64,000 nt of DNA from Acidimicrobiia bacterium. Its GTDB lineage: Bacteria > Actinomycetota > Acidimicrobiia > Acidimicrobiales > Poriferisodalaceae. This document shows positions 1 through 7,893 of this stretch, piece after piece. The notes under the pieces were generated by a model that searched no databases, was not told the origin of the DNA, and worked only from the letters and a program-made list of their open reading frames with translations. The stretch spans positions 1-64,000 of the forward strand of contig JAJECP010000009.1 of NCBI GenBank assembly GCA_022821985.1, in the 5' to 3' direction. Positions within the stretch are counted from its first letter, which is position 1. The number at the start of each line of letters is the position of its first letter. The translations under genes and the position numbers were made by a program.

Positions 1-117
1 CTCCGACGAAACACCGACCGCGAACCCCGCCACCGGCTCGCCCAGCTCGCCCTCGCCGTCGCCTTGATCATCACCATCAAACTCATCGACCACCGAGACC
101 GCTGGCAACCCCGATAA
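1..117 (+). CDS. C-terminal tail of a transposase-like protein (5' end outside window)
   Basis: Frame 1 is open from the window edge to the TAA at 115-117. It ends with a basic/hydrophobic tail (…IKLIDHRDRWQPR). Such Arg-rich tails with a hydrophobic helix are common at the end of IS5-type DDE transposases of actinomycetes. Only 38 codons are visible and no catalytic residue can be checked, so the family is a guess. The tail points toward, and stops only 6 bases from, the broken end of the restriction-methylase fragment on the other strand. That is what an insertion sequence lodged in that gene would look like. Confidence 0.4.
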   Translation, partial: LRRNTDREPRHRLAQLALAVALIITIKLIDHRDRWQPR

Positions 118-122
118 CCCAC

Positions 123-1007
123 CTATCGGCGCATCCTCTTAATCTCGATGTCGTAGGCCACTTCCAGTTCGTGAGGCTCAAAGATCCCGCCGTTGACATA
201 CGGCACCTCACCGATGATCTGCTGGACCTCGGGATCGATACCGGTGCGCAGTTCAGGAGGACTTCCGAGGCCTACATGGAAGAGCGGCACAAGGAACCGC
301 TTGTAGAACGCGAAGAACTGGTTCGGGCCGTAGTGCTCCCGCACCATCGTCAGGCGGCTGCGGAGATAGTTCCGATCGCTGTCAAGGAATCCCTTGCGTT
401 GGATGAAGTAGATGAACATGACCCGGTTCAGCAGGACCGACGCGTACCACCGGCGGTCCTCTTCCGGAGCGATCCCCTCCACCGTCGCAGCAAAGTTCTT
501 GTGGTGCTTCTGGAACTCCCGGTAGAACGACTTGGTGACCCTGTCGGCGTTGAACGAGCGTCGAATCCGAGCGAGCACTGACGTAGCAGTGAGGTCGTCC
601 TCTTCGGCAAGCGTGAAACTCGCTTGAACGAGCCGCTGCAGCAATGCGTCGGTCGGCGCCCCCGACGGATACACATGGTCCACAAGGCGGTGCCCGACTC
701 CGCTCGGCCGCTGCTCCGGCCACAGCCACAGGTGCTGACTCGGCGACACGAACACGATGAGCTGGTCACGGCTGAACCGCTTGAGCCGGCGTACGACGCG
801 ACGCTGTTCCTGACGCTCGGGCAGGCCGTCGGGACACTCCACCAGCCACGCGGTCACCCCACGCTTGTCTGCGACCGGCACTGGCCTTAGGTCGCTGTCC
901 TCCACCACCGCGGTTTGGATCGCCCCTGGGTTTTCCCAACCCATCCGACGAAACAGGGCTCCGAAATCGCCCTGCTGCAGCAGGGCCGCCAGTTCCTGCT
1001 CGGTCAC
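123..1007 (-). pseudogene. N-terminal fragment of a type IIG (Eco57I-like) restriction-methylase
   Basis: The 294 residues match the N-terminal region of large fused restriction-methylation enzymes of the Eco57I/PglX type. Visible marks are FYREFQKHHKNF near residues 161-172, the helix LLNRVMFIYFIQRKGFLDSD and, near the end, YVNGGIFEPHELE. In intact relatives these lead into an Asp-rich linker and a SAM-dependent N6-adenine methylase domain (NPPY), for a total of roughly 1000 residues or more. Here the protein stops immediately afterwards with a foreign-looking tail (KRMRR). The methylase and target-recognition parts are therefore missing and the product should not modify DNA. The break point lies beside a transposase tail on the other strand, which suggests insertional disruption. 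Confidence 0.72.
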
Positions 1008-1044
1008 TGGCAGCCCCGTGCGGCCACCCGGCGATGCCGTGTGA

Positions 1045-1059
1045 AATTGCCGTTATCCC
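1045..1059 (+). repeat. Left arm of 15-bp perfect inverted repeat flanking the tyrosine recombinase
   Basis: AATTGCCGTTATCCC reads here on the + strand. Its exact reverse complement lies at 2271-2285. The pair brackets the recombinase gene, giving a 1241-bp unit. The arm lies 37 bases upstream of the start of the restriction-methylase fragment, that is, in its probable promoter region. Confidence 0.8.
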
Positions 1060-1143
1060 TCACCTTGAGTCCCCCTGGCAGGCCGAATCCGCAGAGTACC
1101 AACGCTGCCGAAGGCCTTCCGAAGCCGAGCCGCTACGTGTGGA

Positions 1144-2175
1144 TCAGGCCGTCCGCGGCGGCTCGCGGGAGCTCCGCAGGTGGTTGTAGAACTGCGCCAC
1201 TGCGCCCCGGTCGGCGGTCTCGTTGCGGGTGTAGTGGGCGGGCATCGTCGGGGAACGCCACCGTCCCGCGGTCATCAGGCTGGGCAGCTCGACGCCGATC
1301 CGTGCAAGGTCCTGAGCCATGCCGACACGCGGCGAGTGCCCGCTGAAGCCGTCGCCCAGGCCGGCCGCCACGGCTGCCTTCTTGATCCGCAGCGAGATCT
1401 GATTCGGGCTGAGCTCGAACACCCGGAGTTCCGCTGGGGCGCCATTGCGGATCGACGCAAGGGCCGCCATGGTCTGCGGCGACACGAACAGCACAGCGCC
1501 TTCGCCGTCGGGGTCGGTCTTCGAGCGCCGGATCAGCAGCCGCCCGCTGCCGTCGGGCACCGTCTCGATGTCGCTCCAGGTCAGCGCAGCGCATTCGGAG
1601 ACCCGCAGCAGCGCGTCGCGCATGAGCCTCACGAGGGCAATGTCGACGCTGCCTCGCCTGGCGGCAGCCTGTGCGCTCTCTCGCCTGCCGTTCTTGCCGA
1701 GGCGTGGCCGGCAGGCGGTGGCTTCGATGGCGTCGAGTGCATCCGCGGTGAGGCCCTTCGCCTGTTTCTGCGCCTTGCCGGCCACTCGGGTCGCTCCCCT
1801 GAGGGTTCGCTTGACATCTTGGTGGCTGCACGGGTTGGGGAGGCCGCAGCTGCTGTGGACGTAGGCGATCGCAGCGGCGGCGACGCGCAGCGTGGACGGC
1901 TTGTGGCCGTGCTGCTCGAAACGCTCGGTTAGGTACGCGGCGACGTGCTCGGGCTTGGCGGGGACTGCTGGGATTTGGCGGGCGGTGGCCCAAGTGGCGA
2001 AGCTGCGCCATTGCCTTCTGTAGCAGCGGAACGTGTTGTGAGTGACCTCGTGGCGGGAGAGTTCGTGCAGGTTCTGCGTGTCGGACTCTGTGAGCAGGAC
2101 CGTTTCGACTGACGACTCCGGCGGGTCCATGGCCACAAGCTCCGTGTCGGAAACTCGCCCACGGGGAGCTGTCAT
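1144..2175 (-). CDS. Tyrosine recombinase / integrase
   Basis: A DNA-breaking and rejoining enzyme of the phage-integrase (XerC/D-like) family. With the ATG at 2175 the protein has 343 residues. The N-terminal SAM-like DNA-binding region covers about residues 35-130. The catalytic set is visible: R191 (LLRVSECAALTW), K219 (RRSKTD), H280 and R283 (GHSPRVGMA), W306 in the usual second His/Trp position (GRWRSPTMPAHYT) and the nucleophile Y315. The frame is open upstream to 2334, but that part looks non-coding, so the ATG at 2175 is preferred; a second ATG 15 codons further in is possible. The gene sits inside a 15-bp inverted repeat, so it may act on those sites. No excisionase or phage gene is near. 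Confidence 0.85.
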   Translation of the reverse strand: MTAPRGRVSDTELVAMDPPESSVETVLLTESDTQNLHELSRHEVTHNTFRCYRRQWRSFATWATARQIPAVPAKPEHVAAYLTERFEQHGHKPSTLRVAAAAIAYVHSSCGLPNPCSHQDVKRTLRGATRVAGKAQKQAKGLTADALDAIEATACRPRLGKNGRRESAQAAARRGSVDIALVRLMRDALLRVSECAALTWSDIETVPDGSGRLLIRRSKTDPDGEGAVLFVSPQTMAALASIRNGAPAELRVFELSPNQISLRIKKAAVAAGLGDGFSGHSPRVGMAQDLARIGVELPSLMTAGRWRSPTMPAHYTRNETADRGAVAQFYNHLRSSREPPRTA

Positions 2176-2515
2176 GGGCCGATACCGCGAGCGCACGATC
2201 GTCGTGACCGGCACTGGCGGTATGCAGCGCCCACACACCTGCAGGTAGTCATACGAACGGCAGAACTTAGGGGATAACGGCAATTGTCCCCGCTGCGATC
2301 TTGACCGTGTGAGAGCACCGAAACAAGCCCTCAATGGGCGTTTTTCTTGATGATTTGGCCCGCATTCGACCGAGAGATTTGACCGTTTCTCATCACCCCG
2401 GCATACCGACCGTGAGCACGCGCATTCGGCCTACTGGACCCACCAGCAATTGCCCGACGCGGCCGGAGCTCAACCCAGCTGTGCAGGCGGCAGCGTCGGA
2501 TACGTCTCCGTCGGG
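2176..2515. other. Non-coding stretch, right flank of the recombinase unit
   Basis: No convincing gene in either strand across these 340 bases. The stretch contains the right arm of the 15-bp inverted repeat and two TTGACC boxes at 2301-2306 and 2379-2384 that resemble -35 elements. No gene starts downstream on the + strand, so a promoter role is unsupported. Confidence 0.5.
2271..2285 (-). repeat. Right arm of 15-bp perfect inverted repeat flanking the tyrosine recombinase
   Basis: GGGATAACGGCAATT on the + strand, the exact reverse complement of 1045-1059. Identity ends abruptly on both sides, so this is a short defined site rather than the edge of a longer duplication. Confidence 0.8.
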
Positions 2516-3424
2516 TCAGCGAATGCGCAGGTCAGCTCCCTGTTCCTGCCCATGGTCGACGTAGGCCTGGCGGAGCTGAGATCCCATCTCGTCGAATGGG
2601 CTAGCACCGATCGTGAACTCGAACAGGTTTGCGGCTGCCTCGCCTGCACGACGCAACACCAAGTACACCATGACAAGCGGGGTGAGGAGCCCGGTCACGC
2701 TCATTGTGCGGTACCACTGACCTTCGTTCGTCTGCCATTCGTAATCCAAGCTGTTGAACAGCACGAGCGGCTCAAAGTGCGTGAAGGCGCTACCGATCCG
2801 ATACCCCATCGTGGGGAATGCGTTCACCCGCAAGGCTCTGTGCAGACTTGCTACAACTTCAGACCTCTGAGGTATGCGCTCGTCGATTCCTACGTCCCGA
2901 ACGACCGCAGCAAGCTCGGAAGCCTCGGCCTTGTTGGAGTCCCTGAGTTCTTCCAAGCCGTCACTTGGGGTGCCTTCCCCAGCCTCAATCGCAAGGCGGG
3001 CGCGCTTTGCCTCCTGCTTGTGAGATTCGATTAGCAACAGGAGTGCACGGCTCAGCATCACACGGGGCTCGGTTGGATGCTCGACAATCCAATGAAACAG
3101 TCCTATCCCCTCGGCCACGCACCTCGCCAGCGCATCCCCCGAGTACAGCGACCCGCCCGCGATCGCATGAGCCATGCCCTTGGCGTAGTCCAGCGAGGCG
3201 TTCAATAGCGAAGCGGCGGCAAACGGCAAGCACGACCGAACTCGCTCGCGCAACTTGGGGCTGGCCTCCAGAGCTGAGGCAAACTGATCGATCTCGCGCT
3301 GCCATGTGGTCCCCGGAGCCGGCTTCAGCGGGCCGAAATCGGCCTGCATCCGCTCAGCGAGATTGACCAGCAATGTGCATGATTCTCGGATGGCTGCATG
3401 CACGTCGTGTGTTGGTGGCTGCAA
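2516..3424 (-). CDS. Uncharacterised protein, partner of the trypsin-like protease
   Basis: I do not recognise the family. The 302 residues are soluble-looking and mostly helical, with an Ala/Leu/Arg-rich core and no signal peptide. A moderately hydrophobic segment (TGLLTPLVMVYLVLRRAG, about residues 243-260) near the C-terminus could be a buried helix or a single membrane contact. The start ATG at 3424 has no strong ribosome binding site. The gene is codirectional with the protease, 60 bases downstream of its stop, so the two probably form one transcript. Position between a mobile recombinase and HEPN/KAP genes suggests a defence or stress role, but nothing in the protein itself shows this. 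Confidence 0.65.
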   Translation of the reverse strand: MQPPTHDVHAAIRESCTLLVNLAERMQADFGPLKPAPGTTWQREIDQFASALEASPKLRERVRSCLPFAAASLLNASLDYAKGMAHAIAGGSLYSGDALARCVAEGIGLFHWIVEHPTEPRVMLSRALLLLIESHKQEAKRARLAIEAGEGTPSDGLEELRDSNKAEASELAAVVRDVGIDERIPQRSEVVASLHRALRVNAFPTMGYRIGSAFTHFEPLVLFNSLDYEWQTNEGQWYRTMSVTGLLTPLVMVYLVLRRAGEAAANLFEFTIGASPFDEMGSQLRQAYVDHGQEQGADLRIR

Positions 3425-3484
3425 GTCCCTGCTCCCTTGAGCTCCGTAAATGGAACGGCTGAGCGCCTCGGGCGCTTCGTCGCC

Positions 3485-4174
3485 TCAGCTCGTCCCGATT
3501 TCGGCGCCGCTTGGGTTCGCTCTGACATGTTCGACGCCCTGCTTGAACGCGTGAGCGACGACCAACCCCGAGTTGTCCTCGATGTACAAGCCAGTGTCCT
3601 TGCCATCGCACATCACAGGCTTCCGTTCAAAGCGATACCCCGATACGACACCCGCTACGCGAAAATCACGTTGGCCCGGCGGCTGGAACACGACAGGTCC
3701 GCCCGAGAAGCCAGGGACATTGTGACCGTCGATGAGCAACGTCGCTTCGCCGTCTTCGAACGACATGCCCGCCAAGATGCCCTGCCGGACGACAGCGAAC
3801 GGGAACCCATTGTTGATCTTCGCGGAGACCTGAGGCACAAGGTCGGTGAATCCGCAGAAGTACACCTGCTGACCGATTGTCGCGTGTGCCGTCGTGTGCT
3901 CCAACCCGTGGCTTGGCGACAGCTGAATCTCTGGACTCAAGATCGCGACATCGGTAACCACGTCTGACAACCAAGCAACCTGCACCCCCAGCCGCTTCCA
4001 CACATCTTGGTGCAGCACTTCGACGCTGGCGACTGCACCAACTCGCAGGTCGCACACGACGTGGCGCGCCGTGATGACATATTGCTTGTTCTCTACGTCG
4101 ATTGTGAAGCAGCTTCCCGCTCGATCGCCCGACTTCAAGCGGAAGGTTCGCTGGATGACATTGGTGGTAATCAC
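3485..4174 (-). CDS. Trypsin-like (S1-fold) serine protease, cytoplasmic
   Basis: A serine protease of the chymotrypsin/HtrA fold in 229 residues. The triad is visible: H38 (YVITARHVV), D75 (VVTDVAILS) and S157 in GFSGGPVV. There is no signal peptide, membrane segment or PDZ domain, so it should act in the cytoplasm. Stand-alone cytoplasmic trypsin-like proteases in mobile regions are known as effectors or accessory parts of antiphage systems. That applies here by analogy only. It lies upstream of the uncharacterised 302-residue gene on the same strand and 176 bases downstream of the HEPN-type gene. ATG start; no sensor domain is fused, so activation would need a partner. Confidence 0.85.
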   Translation of the reverse strand: MITTNVIQRTFRLKSGDRAGSCFTIDVENKQYVITARHVVCDLRVGAVASVEVLHQDVWKRLGVQVAWLSDVVTDVAILSPEIQLSPSHGLEHTTAHATIGQQVYFCGFTDLVPQVSAKINNGFPFAVVRQGILAGMSFEDGEATLLIDGHNVPGFSGGPVVFQPPGQRDFRVAGVVSGYRFERKPVMCDGKDTGLYIEDNSGLVVAHAFKQGVEHVRANPSGAEIGTS

Positions 4175-4350
4175 GCCACACTCCTATGGCTCGTAGACGC
4201 ACCGCGATGTTCCCGGGGATGGACTGACTGCTTCAGCGAAACCCTGGGACCGCAATGCCGCACATTGGATCGCTTGTGGCCCTACACGCTCGCGCGGGGA
4301 TGTGACATCAAGGTGGCAATGACCGTTCGGCCCGGCAACTGCCGTCCGCC

Positions 4351-5163
4351 TCAGCGACGGGCCGTGTCAAGGCGTCGATGCACCATCGACATCATGGTGA
4401 GGGCCTCGAGCAGTTCGTCGTCGGTGACTTCCCGGTGCAATCGCGGATCGTGGGCTGTGGGGTTGCGGAACATGCCCAGGATTCCCTTGATGAGGTTGGC
4501 AAAGCCAGCTTGTTCAGCTCGGTCGGTCTTGGACACGCCGTCATTGATCGCGATGAGCGGACCGCTGGCCTGGGACAGCGTTGCATCTGCCAGGTCTGCG
4601 CCATCTTCTTGAATGCCGGCCATCTCGCGGAGGCGGGCGGGGATGCTCTTCGAGGCTTCGAGCATGGCATGGAAATTGTTCTTCTGCAGCAGCTCGTCAG
4701 TGCAGTAGTCGAGGACCCTGCGGTGGGTCCCGCGTCGGCGAAGCTCCGAACGAATGCTGCCGGCGCGCTGAGCTGCTTCGTCGAGAGTGGACGCCGCACC
4801 GCCCTTGGGTCTCACGACGTCGCCCTTGTCGTCGACCGCTAGGCCGGCGTAGATCAGAACCTCATTGAGTTCAGCCATGCGGCGCGCGTGGAGCGCCTGC
4901 TCGTTGCGGTACCGCACTGGGGCCATCGTCTTGTTGATGAACGCGACGGTGCTCTTGCCGTTGCGGTGCTTGTTCTGGTGCGCTGCCAGCGCGTCGAAGA
5001 TGCGGTGCCGCTTGGTGATCCCAGGACTCACATTCGGGATCCGGGCCTGGGCGAGCGCTTGATCGATCTCGGACCCCGACAGACCTTCGACGGTCTCGCC
5101 CAAGACATCAGCAACGCCTTGGATGATGTTGGCGTCGAATGGCGGAATCGGCGTCTGGGCCAC
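4351..5163 (-). CDS. TIGR02391-family (Ymh) HEPN-like protein
   Basis: The C-terminal half carries the marks of the TIGR02391 family: FHAMLEASKSIPARLREMAG, a PLIAIND segment, then GFANLIKGILGMFRNPTAHDPR and a closing MMSMVHRRLD. R233-N-P-T-A-H238 (numbered from the GTG at 5163) is an Rx4H motif of the kind used by HEPN ribonucleases. Homologues are common in plasmids, prophages and abortive-infection loci. The frame is open to an ATG at 5241, but that would put the neighbour's ribosome binding site inside this gene. The GTG at 5163 matches the usual family N-terminus (PPFDANII just after the start) and leaves an 80-base shared divergent promoter region. No Shine-Dalgarno precedes it, so it may be leaderless. 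Confidence 0.78.
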   Translation of the reverse strand: MAQTPIPPFDANIIQGVADVLGETVEGLSGSEIDQALAQARIPNVSPGITKRHRIFDALAAHQNKHRNGKSTVAFINKTMAPVRYRNEQALHARRMAELNEVLIYAGLAVDDKGDVVRPKGGAASTLDEAAQRAGSIRSELRRRGTHRRVLDYCTDELLQKNNFHAMLEASKSIPARLREMAGIQEDGADLADATLSQASGPLIAINDGVSKTDRAEQAGFANLIKGILGMFRNPTAHDPRLHREVTDDELLEALTMMSMVHRRLDTARR

Positions 5164-5243
5164 GGGCGGAGGGTACGGGGTAGCCGAATCCCACCTGCCT
5201 GTGGTCCTTAGCCTGACCGCACCTCGAATCAGGGGAGTCATGC
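5164..5243. promoter_or_regulatory. Shared divergent control region of HEPN-type and KAP genes
   Basis: The only space available for promoters of the two divergent genes. AGGGGAG at 5231-5237 is a good ribosome binding site, 6 bases before the KAP ATG at 5244. If the HEPN-type gene were started at 5241, the two start codons would be 2 bases apart around the palindrome CATGCATG and this region would be coding. Confidence 0.5.
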
Positions 5244-6548
5244 ATGTCCGTTACCGACCTTCGCCCCGTCGACCTTCGCCCCGGAGAATTTGCCGCTTCG
5301 CCCGACGCTCCCTTCGCTTACGACCGGCTAAATCGCAAGGAGTCTGTCGAATCGCTGTGCACGATCATCCGCGACGCGCAGCATCCGCTGGTGGTTTCGG
5401 TCGAAGGTGCCTACGGGACTGGAAAGTCCTCGTTTCTGCGGATGTCCGCCTCGTACATGGAGCGACTGGGCGCGTTAACCGTCGAGTTCAACGCGTGGCA
5501 GCAGGGGCACACGGGGCGCCCGCTCATCGATCTGGTTGCTGCGCTGAGCACGCAACTCGCTGATCGTGGCACTTGGGACAACTTGAAGGACGCTGCGAAG
5601 CATGCTGGGTGGCGGGTGGCCGGCTACTTGACCAGAGGGGTTTTGGCACCGATCGAAGATGACGGCCCAGCAGTATTCGAAGAGTGGGCCGACATTGACA
5701 AGAGCATCGCTGAGTTCAAGTCTGCGTTGCGTGATCAAGTGCAGGATCTCGACGCCAAGAAGCTCGTGATCTTCGTAGATGAGCTCGACCGATGCGAGCC
5801 GACCTACGCGCTCGACCTGCTGAACAAGGCGCGTCACCTGTTCGACATCGACGGCGTCGTCATCGTGTTTGGTGTGAACCGCGAAGAACTCGGCCACGCT
5901 GTCGAGACTCTGTACGGACCCGAGTGCGACGTTGACGGGTACCTGCGTCGATTCGTGGACCTATCGATGCAATTGCGACAGCCCAGCACCGACGAATGGA
6001 TCAACTACATCGCCGGCATCGTCCAATCGTTAGCGAGCAGCAGCAATATCCTTCGAGGCAGCGAGTACTTCGTCCGTCAAGTGCTCACGCTCGTCGCCGA
6101 CAACAGCGGCGGACGGCTCCGAGACATCGAGCAGATAGTCCGTCACGCGAATTTGGTGTTGCCGCGACCGGAATACAACGACCGCTGGCCCCTGTGGATT
6201 GTCAGCATGCTCGCGCTGCGATACGTCGATCGCTCTCGGTACGACAGTTTCGTATCGGAAACGTCAAGTGCCTGGGATGTGGTCATCACGCTGCGCGACT
6301 ACATGCCGCGGGACGCCGCGATACGTGATCTGGCCATTCTGGATGCAATTGTGCTCACGCTGGCGAAGGCAAGCGAGATATCACCAGACCGCGACGAGTT
6401 TGTGCAGCAGTACTTGGCGAAGAGGCTTGGTGAGGATGCAGCCGCAGCCGCCGCTTATGACGAACTGAACAACCGGTTCGGGTTCGCATCTGACGACGGG
6501 CCGCTGGCGCGGGTGCACCAGACCATCGAAATCGCCGCCGCGATGTAG
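5244..6548 (+). CDS. KAP-family P-loop NTPase
   Basis: A STAND-like ATPase of the KAP family, 434 residues. Walker A is GAYGTGKSS (55-63) and Walker B is KLVIFVDELDRC (173-184), followed by the KAP-typical VIVFGVNREELGHAV and a DGYLRRFVDL segment. Unlike the animal and many bacterial KAP proteins, no transmembrane insert is evident, so it is probably soluble. KAP NTPases are frequent in plasmid and defence contexts, where they couple nucleotide hydrolysis to an effector. Here the divergently transcribed HEPN-type gene is the obvious candidate partner. ATG at 5244 with a good AGGGGAG ribosome binding site. Confidence 0.85.
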   Translation: MSVTDLRPVDLRPGEFAASPDAPFAYDRLNRKESVESLCTIIRDAQHPLVVSVEGAYGTGKSSFLRMSASYMERLGALTVEFNAWQQGHTGRPLIDLVAALSTQLADRGTWDNLKDAAKHAGWRVAGYLTRGVLAPIEDDGPAVFEEWADIDKSIAEFKSALRDQVQDLDAKKLVIFVDELDRCEPTYALDLLNKARHLFDIDGVVIVFGVNREELGHAVETLYGPECDVDGYLRRFVDLSMQLRQPSTDEWINYIAGIVQSLASSSNILRGSEYFVRQVLTLVADNSGGRLRDIEQIVRHANLVLPRPEYNDRWPLWIVSMLALRYVDRSRYDSFVSETSSAWDVVITLRDYMPRDAAIRDLAILDAIVLTLAKASEISPDRDEFVQQYLAKRLGEDAAAAAAYDELNNRFGFASDDGPLARVHQTIEIAAAM

Positions 6549-6745
6549 ACAGCAGCATCTTCGGACAACGCTCAGCGCCGGTCCACCGCCCCAACTGGGT
6601 CCAAGTCAGGGACCCGTGTCAGCAACGTCGAATCGAACCGGTGATATGACTGTGCACTTCGCAGAATGACGCCAACGGCCTCATCGCCCGGACCAGGCCC
6701 GAATCAGCAGCCCCAAGGTCATGACTGCCACTCCGCCTCGCCATC

Positions 6746-7204
6746 ATGGAGGCCATGGTCGCCTTAGCTGACGACGTGCCCGTCGGCTCAACGAACACCG
6801 TGCGGAAGCAACGCAAGCGCGCCGCCCGCTCGAGACGCAGTGCGGCTCGGCCGATCCCGGTTCCGGCGCCTCAGCCGCCCACCATGCAGCTCGGCGAGCG
6901 CTCCTTCGCCGTCATGGACCTATTGGCCTGGTTGTTCGGATCGCTGGCTCTGATGTGGTTTGTCGGTGTCTGGGGCTTCGGAAGTGCATTCTGCGGCCTC
7001 GATTGGGACGCTCCGTGCGAACAGCGCTACGTGGCGGGCTGGAGCGTGATCGCACTGACGATCGCTGCCATTCTCGGGCTGGCGCTGCTGACTCGACGCC
7101 GATCCGTGGTCGCGATCGCGGTGGCCTCAGCACCGGCCCTGATCTGGTACTACCTCGCGTGGGCGATCCCAGCGGCGGCGTCGATACCCAACCTCCCCGC
7201 CTGA
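6746..7204 (+). CDS. Small membrane protein, three predicted TM segments
   Basis: I do not recognise the family. The first 50 residues are basic and Pro-rich (KQRKRAARSRRSAARP…), followed by three hydrophobic segments at about 55-77, 98-116 and 121-143. Two cysteines (FCGLDWDAPCEQ) lie in the loop after the first segment and could form a disulfide outside. An ATG three codons in (6755) is an alternative start; neither has a clear ribosome binding site. Preceded by 197 bases with no recognisable feature. Confidence 0.55.
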   Translation: MEAMVALADDVPVGSTNTVRKQRKRAARSRRSAARPIPVPAPQPPTMQLGERSFAVMDLLAWLFGSLALMWFVGVWGFGSAFCGLDWDAPCEQRYVAGWSVIALTIAAILGLALLTRRRSVVAIAVASAPALIWYYLAWAIPAAASIPNLPA

Positions 7205-7284
7205 GGCCAGCACCGGGATCTTGGTTGAACAGCCAAACTTGGCCTACTTGGGACTCGGATGAGGAACCTTGGAGAACCGCAACC

Positions 7285-7440
7285 ATGTCGAAGCGAGCAA
7301 ATCGGCGGTCGAAGACAACGGTCAAGCGACACGGTTACATTCCGAAGAACAGCACCAGCCCGAAGGATTTCCCGAAGGGCACGCTGCCACCGCCGCCGAA
7401 GAGCGGCGACAAGTCAAGCAGTTCATCCAAGAACGACTGA
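7285..7440 (+). CDS. Possible small basic protein (51 aa)
   Basis: The short frame starts MSKRANRRSKTTVKRHG and ends with a Pro/Lys/Ser tail; it is strongly basic. GGAGA at 7271-7275 lies 9 bases before the ATG. Support is codirectionality with the membrane protein upstream and a strong terminator downstream at 7571-7594. A competing frame (TTG at 7269 to 7473) has similar base composition, so which frame is translated, or whether either is, is not settled. Confidence 0.35.
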   Translation: MSKRANRRSKTTVKRHGYIPKNSTSPKDFPKGTLPPPPKSGDKSSSSSKND

Positions 7441-7550
7441 GGGCCACGCCCAACAGGCCGACCGTGCGTCGCTGAGCGGCCCGCACACCCCCGCCGAGAA
7501 GCCACATTGGGCGGCGGCGCAACCGGGCTTAGTCTTTGATCAATCTGCTG

Positions 7551-7594
7551 ACTCCTCCGCTGAGGAGTTGACGAGGGCCCGAATGGGCCCTCGT
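7551..7594 (+). terminator. Tandem hairpins, rho-independent terminator
   Basis: First hairpin: ACTCCTC / GAGGAGT with a CGCT loop (7551-7568). Second: a perfect 10-bp stem ACGAGGGCCC / GGGCCCTCGT with loop GAAT (7571-7594), followed by TCTGTGTTG. It is well placed to end transcription from the small genes at 6746-7440. Confidence 0.7.
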
Positions 7595-7731
7595 TCTGTG
7601 TTGGAGGGTCTGTCAGCTGGACCGATGCGCTGCATTCGTGGATGCTGGCGATCTCAACGCGGAGGGCGGCAAGGAGCGCGGCTAGCGCGAGCGACTGCTG
7701 GCGCAGAAACCGGCGAGGGGCCGGGTGGGCG

Positions 7732-7791
7732 TCAGCCAGCGAGAGTCGCTTGAGGAGTCGGGATCTCGATTTCGACCGTTTCGAACCGGGC
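7732..7791 (-). pseudogene. C-terminal relic of a HicB-like antitoxin gene
   Basis: The last 20 codons and stop of the HicB-like gene at 10871 recur here with about five mismatches in 60 bases. The encoded tail is FETVEIEIPTPQATLAG, against FETVEVEIPTPQAALAG in the intact gene. Nothing upstream resembles HicB, so only the end was copied or has survived. Differences are mostly synonymous or conservative, which suggests divergence from a once functional second copy. Confidence 0.7.
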
Positions 7792-7840
7792 CGACAGCGT
7801 CGCGCGGACCCGGCGAGGCCACCGTCGCTCACGATTCTTG

Positions 7841-7893
7841 TCGCACCGTGTCCATACGGTTGTTCTCGTGTCGAGAGACGATTCTGAGACGAT
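7841..7893 (+). pseudogene. Relic of the 5' end and leader of a DUF222/HNH endonuclease gene
   Basis: About 53 bases align without gaps to 13451-13503, which spans the upstream box and first codons of the HNH gene, at roughly three quarters identity. Nearly all differences are transitions. The conserved core is TACGGTTGTTC. The reading frame also corresponds (VSRDDSETI here, MLRDGSEAT there). Confidence 0.6.

Noticed and set aside
2301..2407. TTGACC boxes as a + strand promoter
   Set aside because: No good -10 element and no + strand gene follows.
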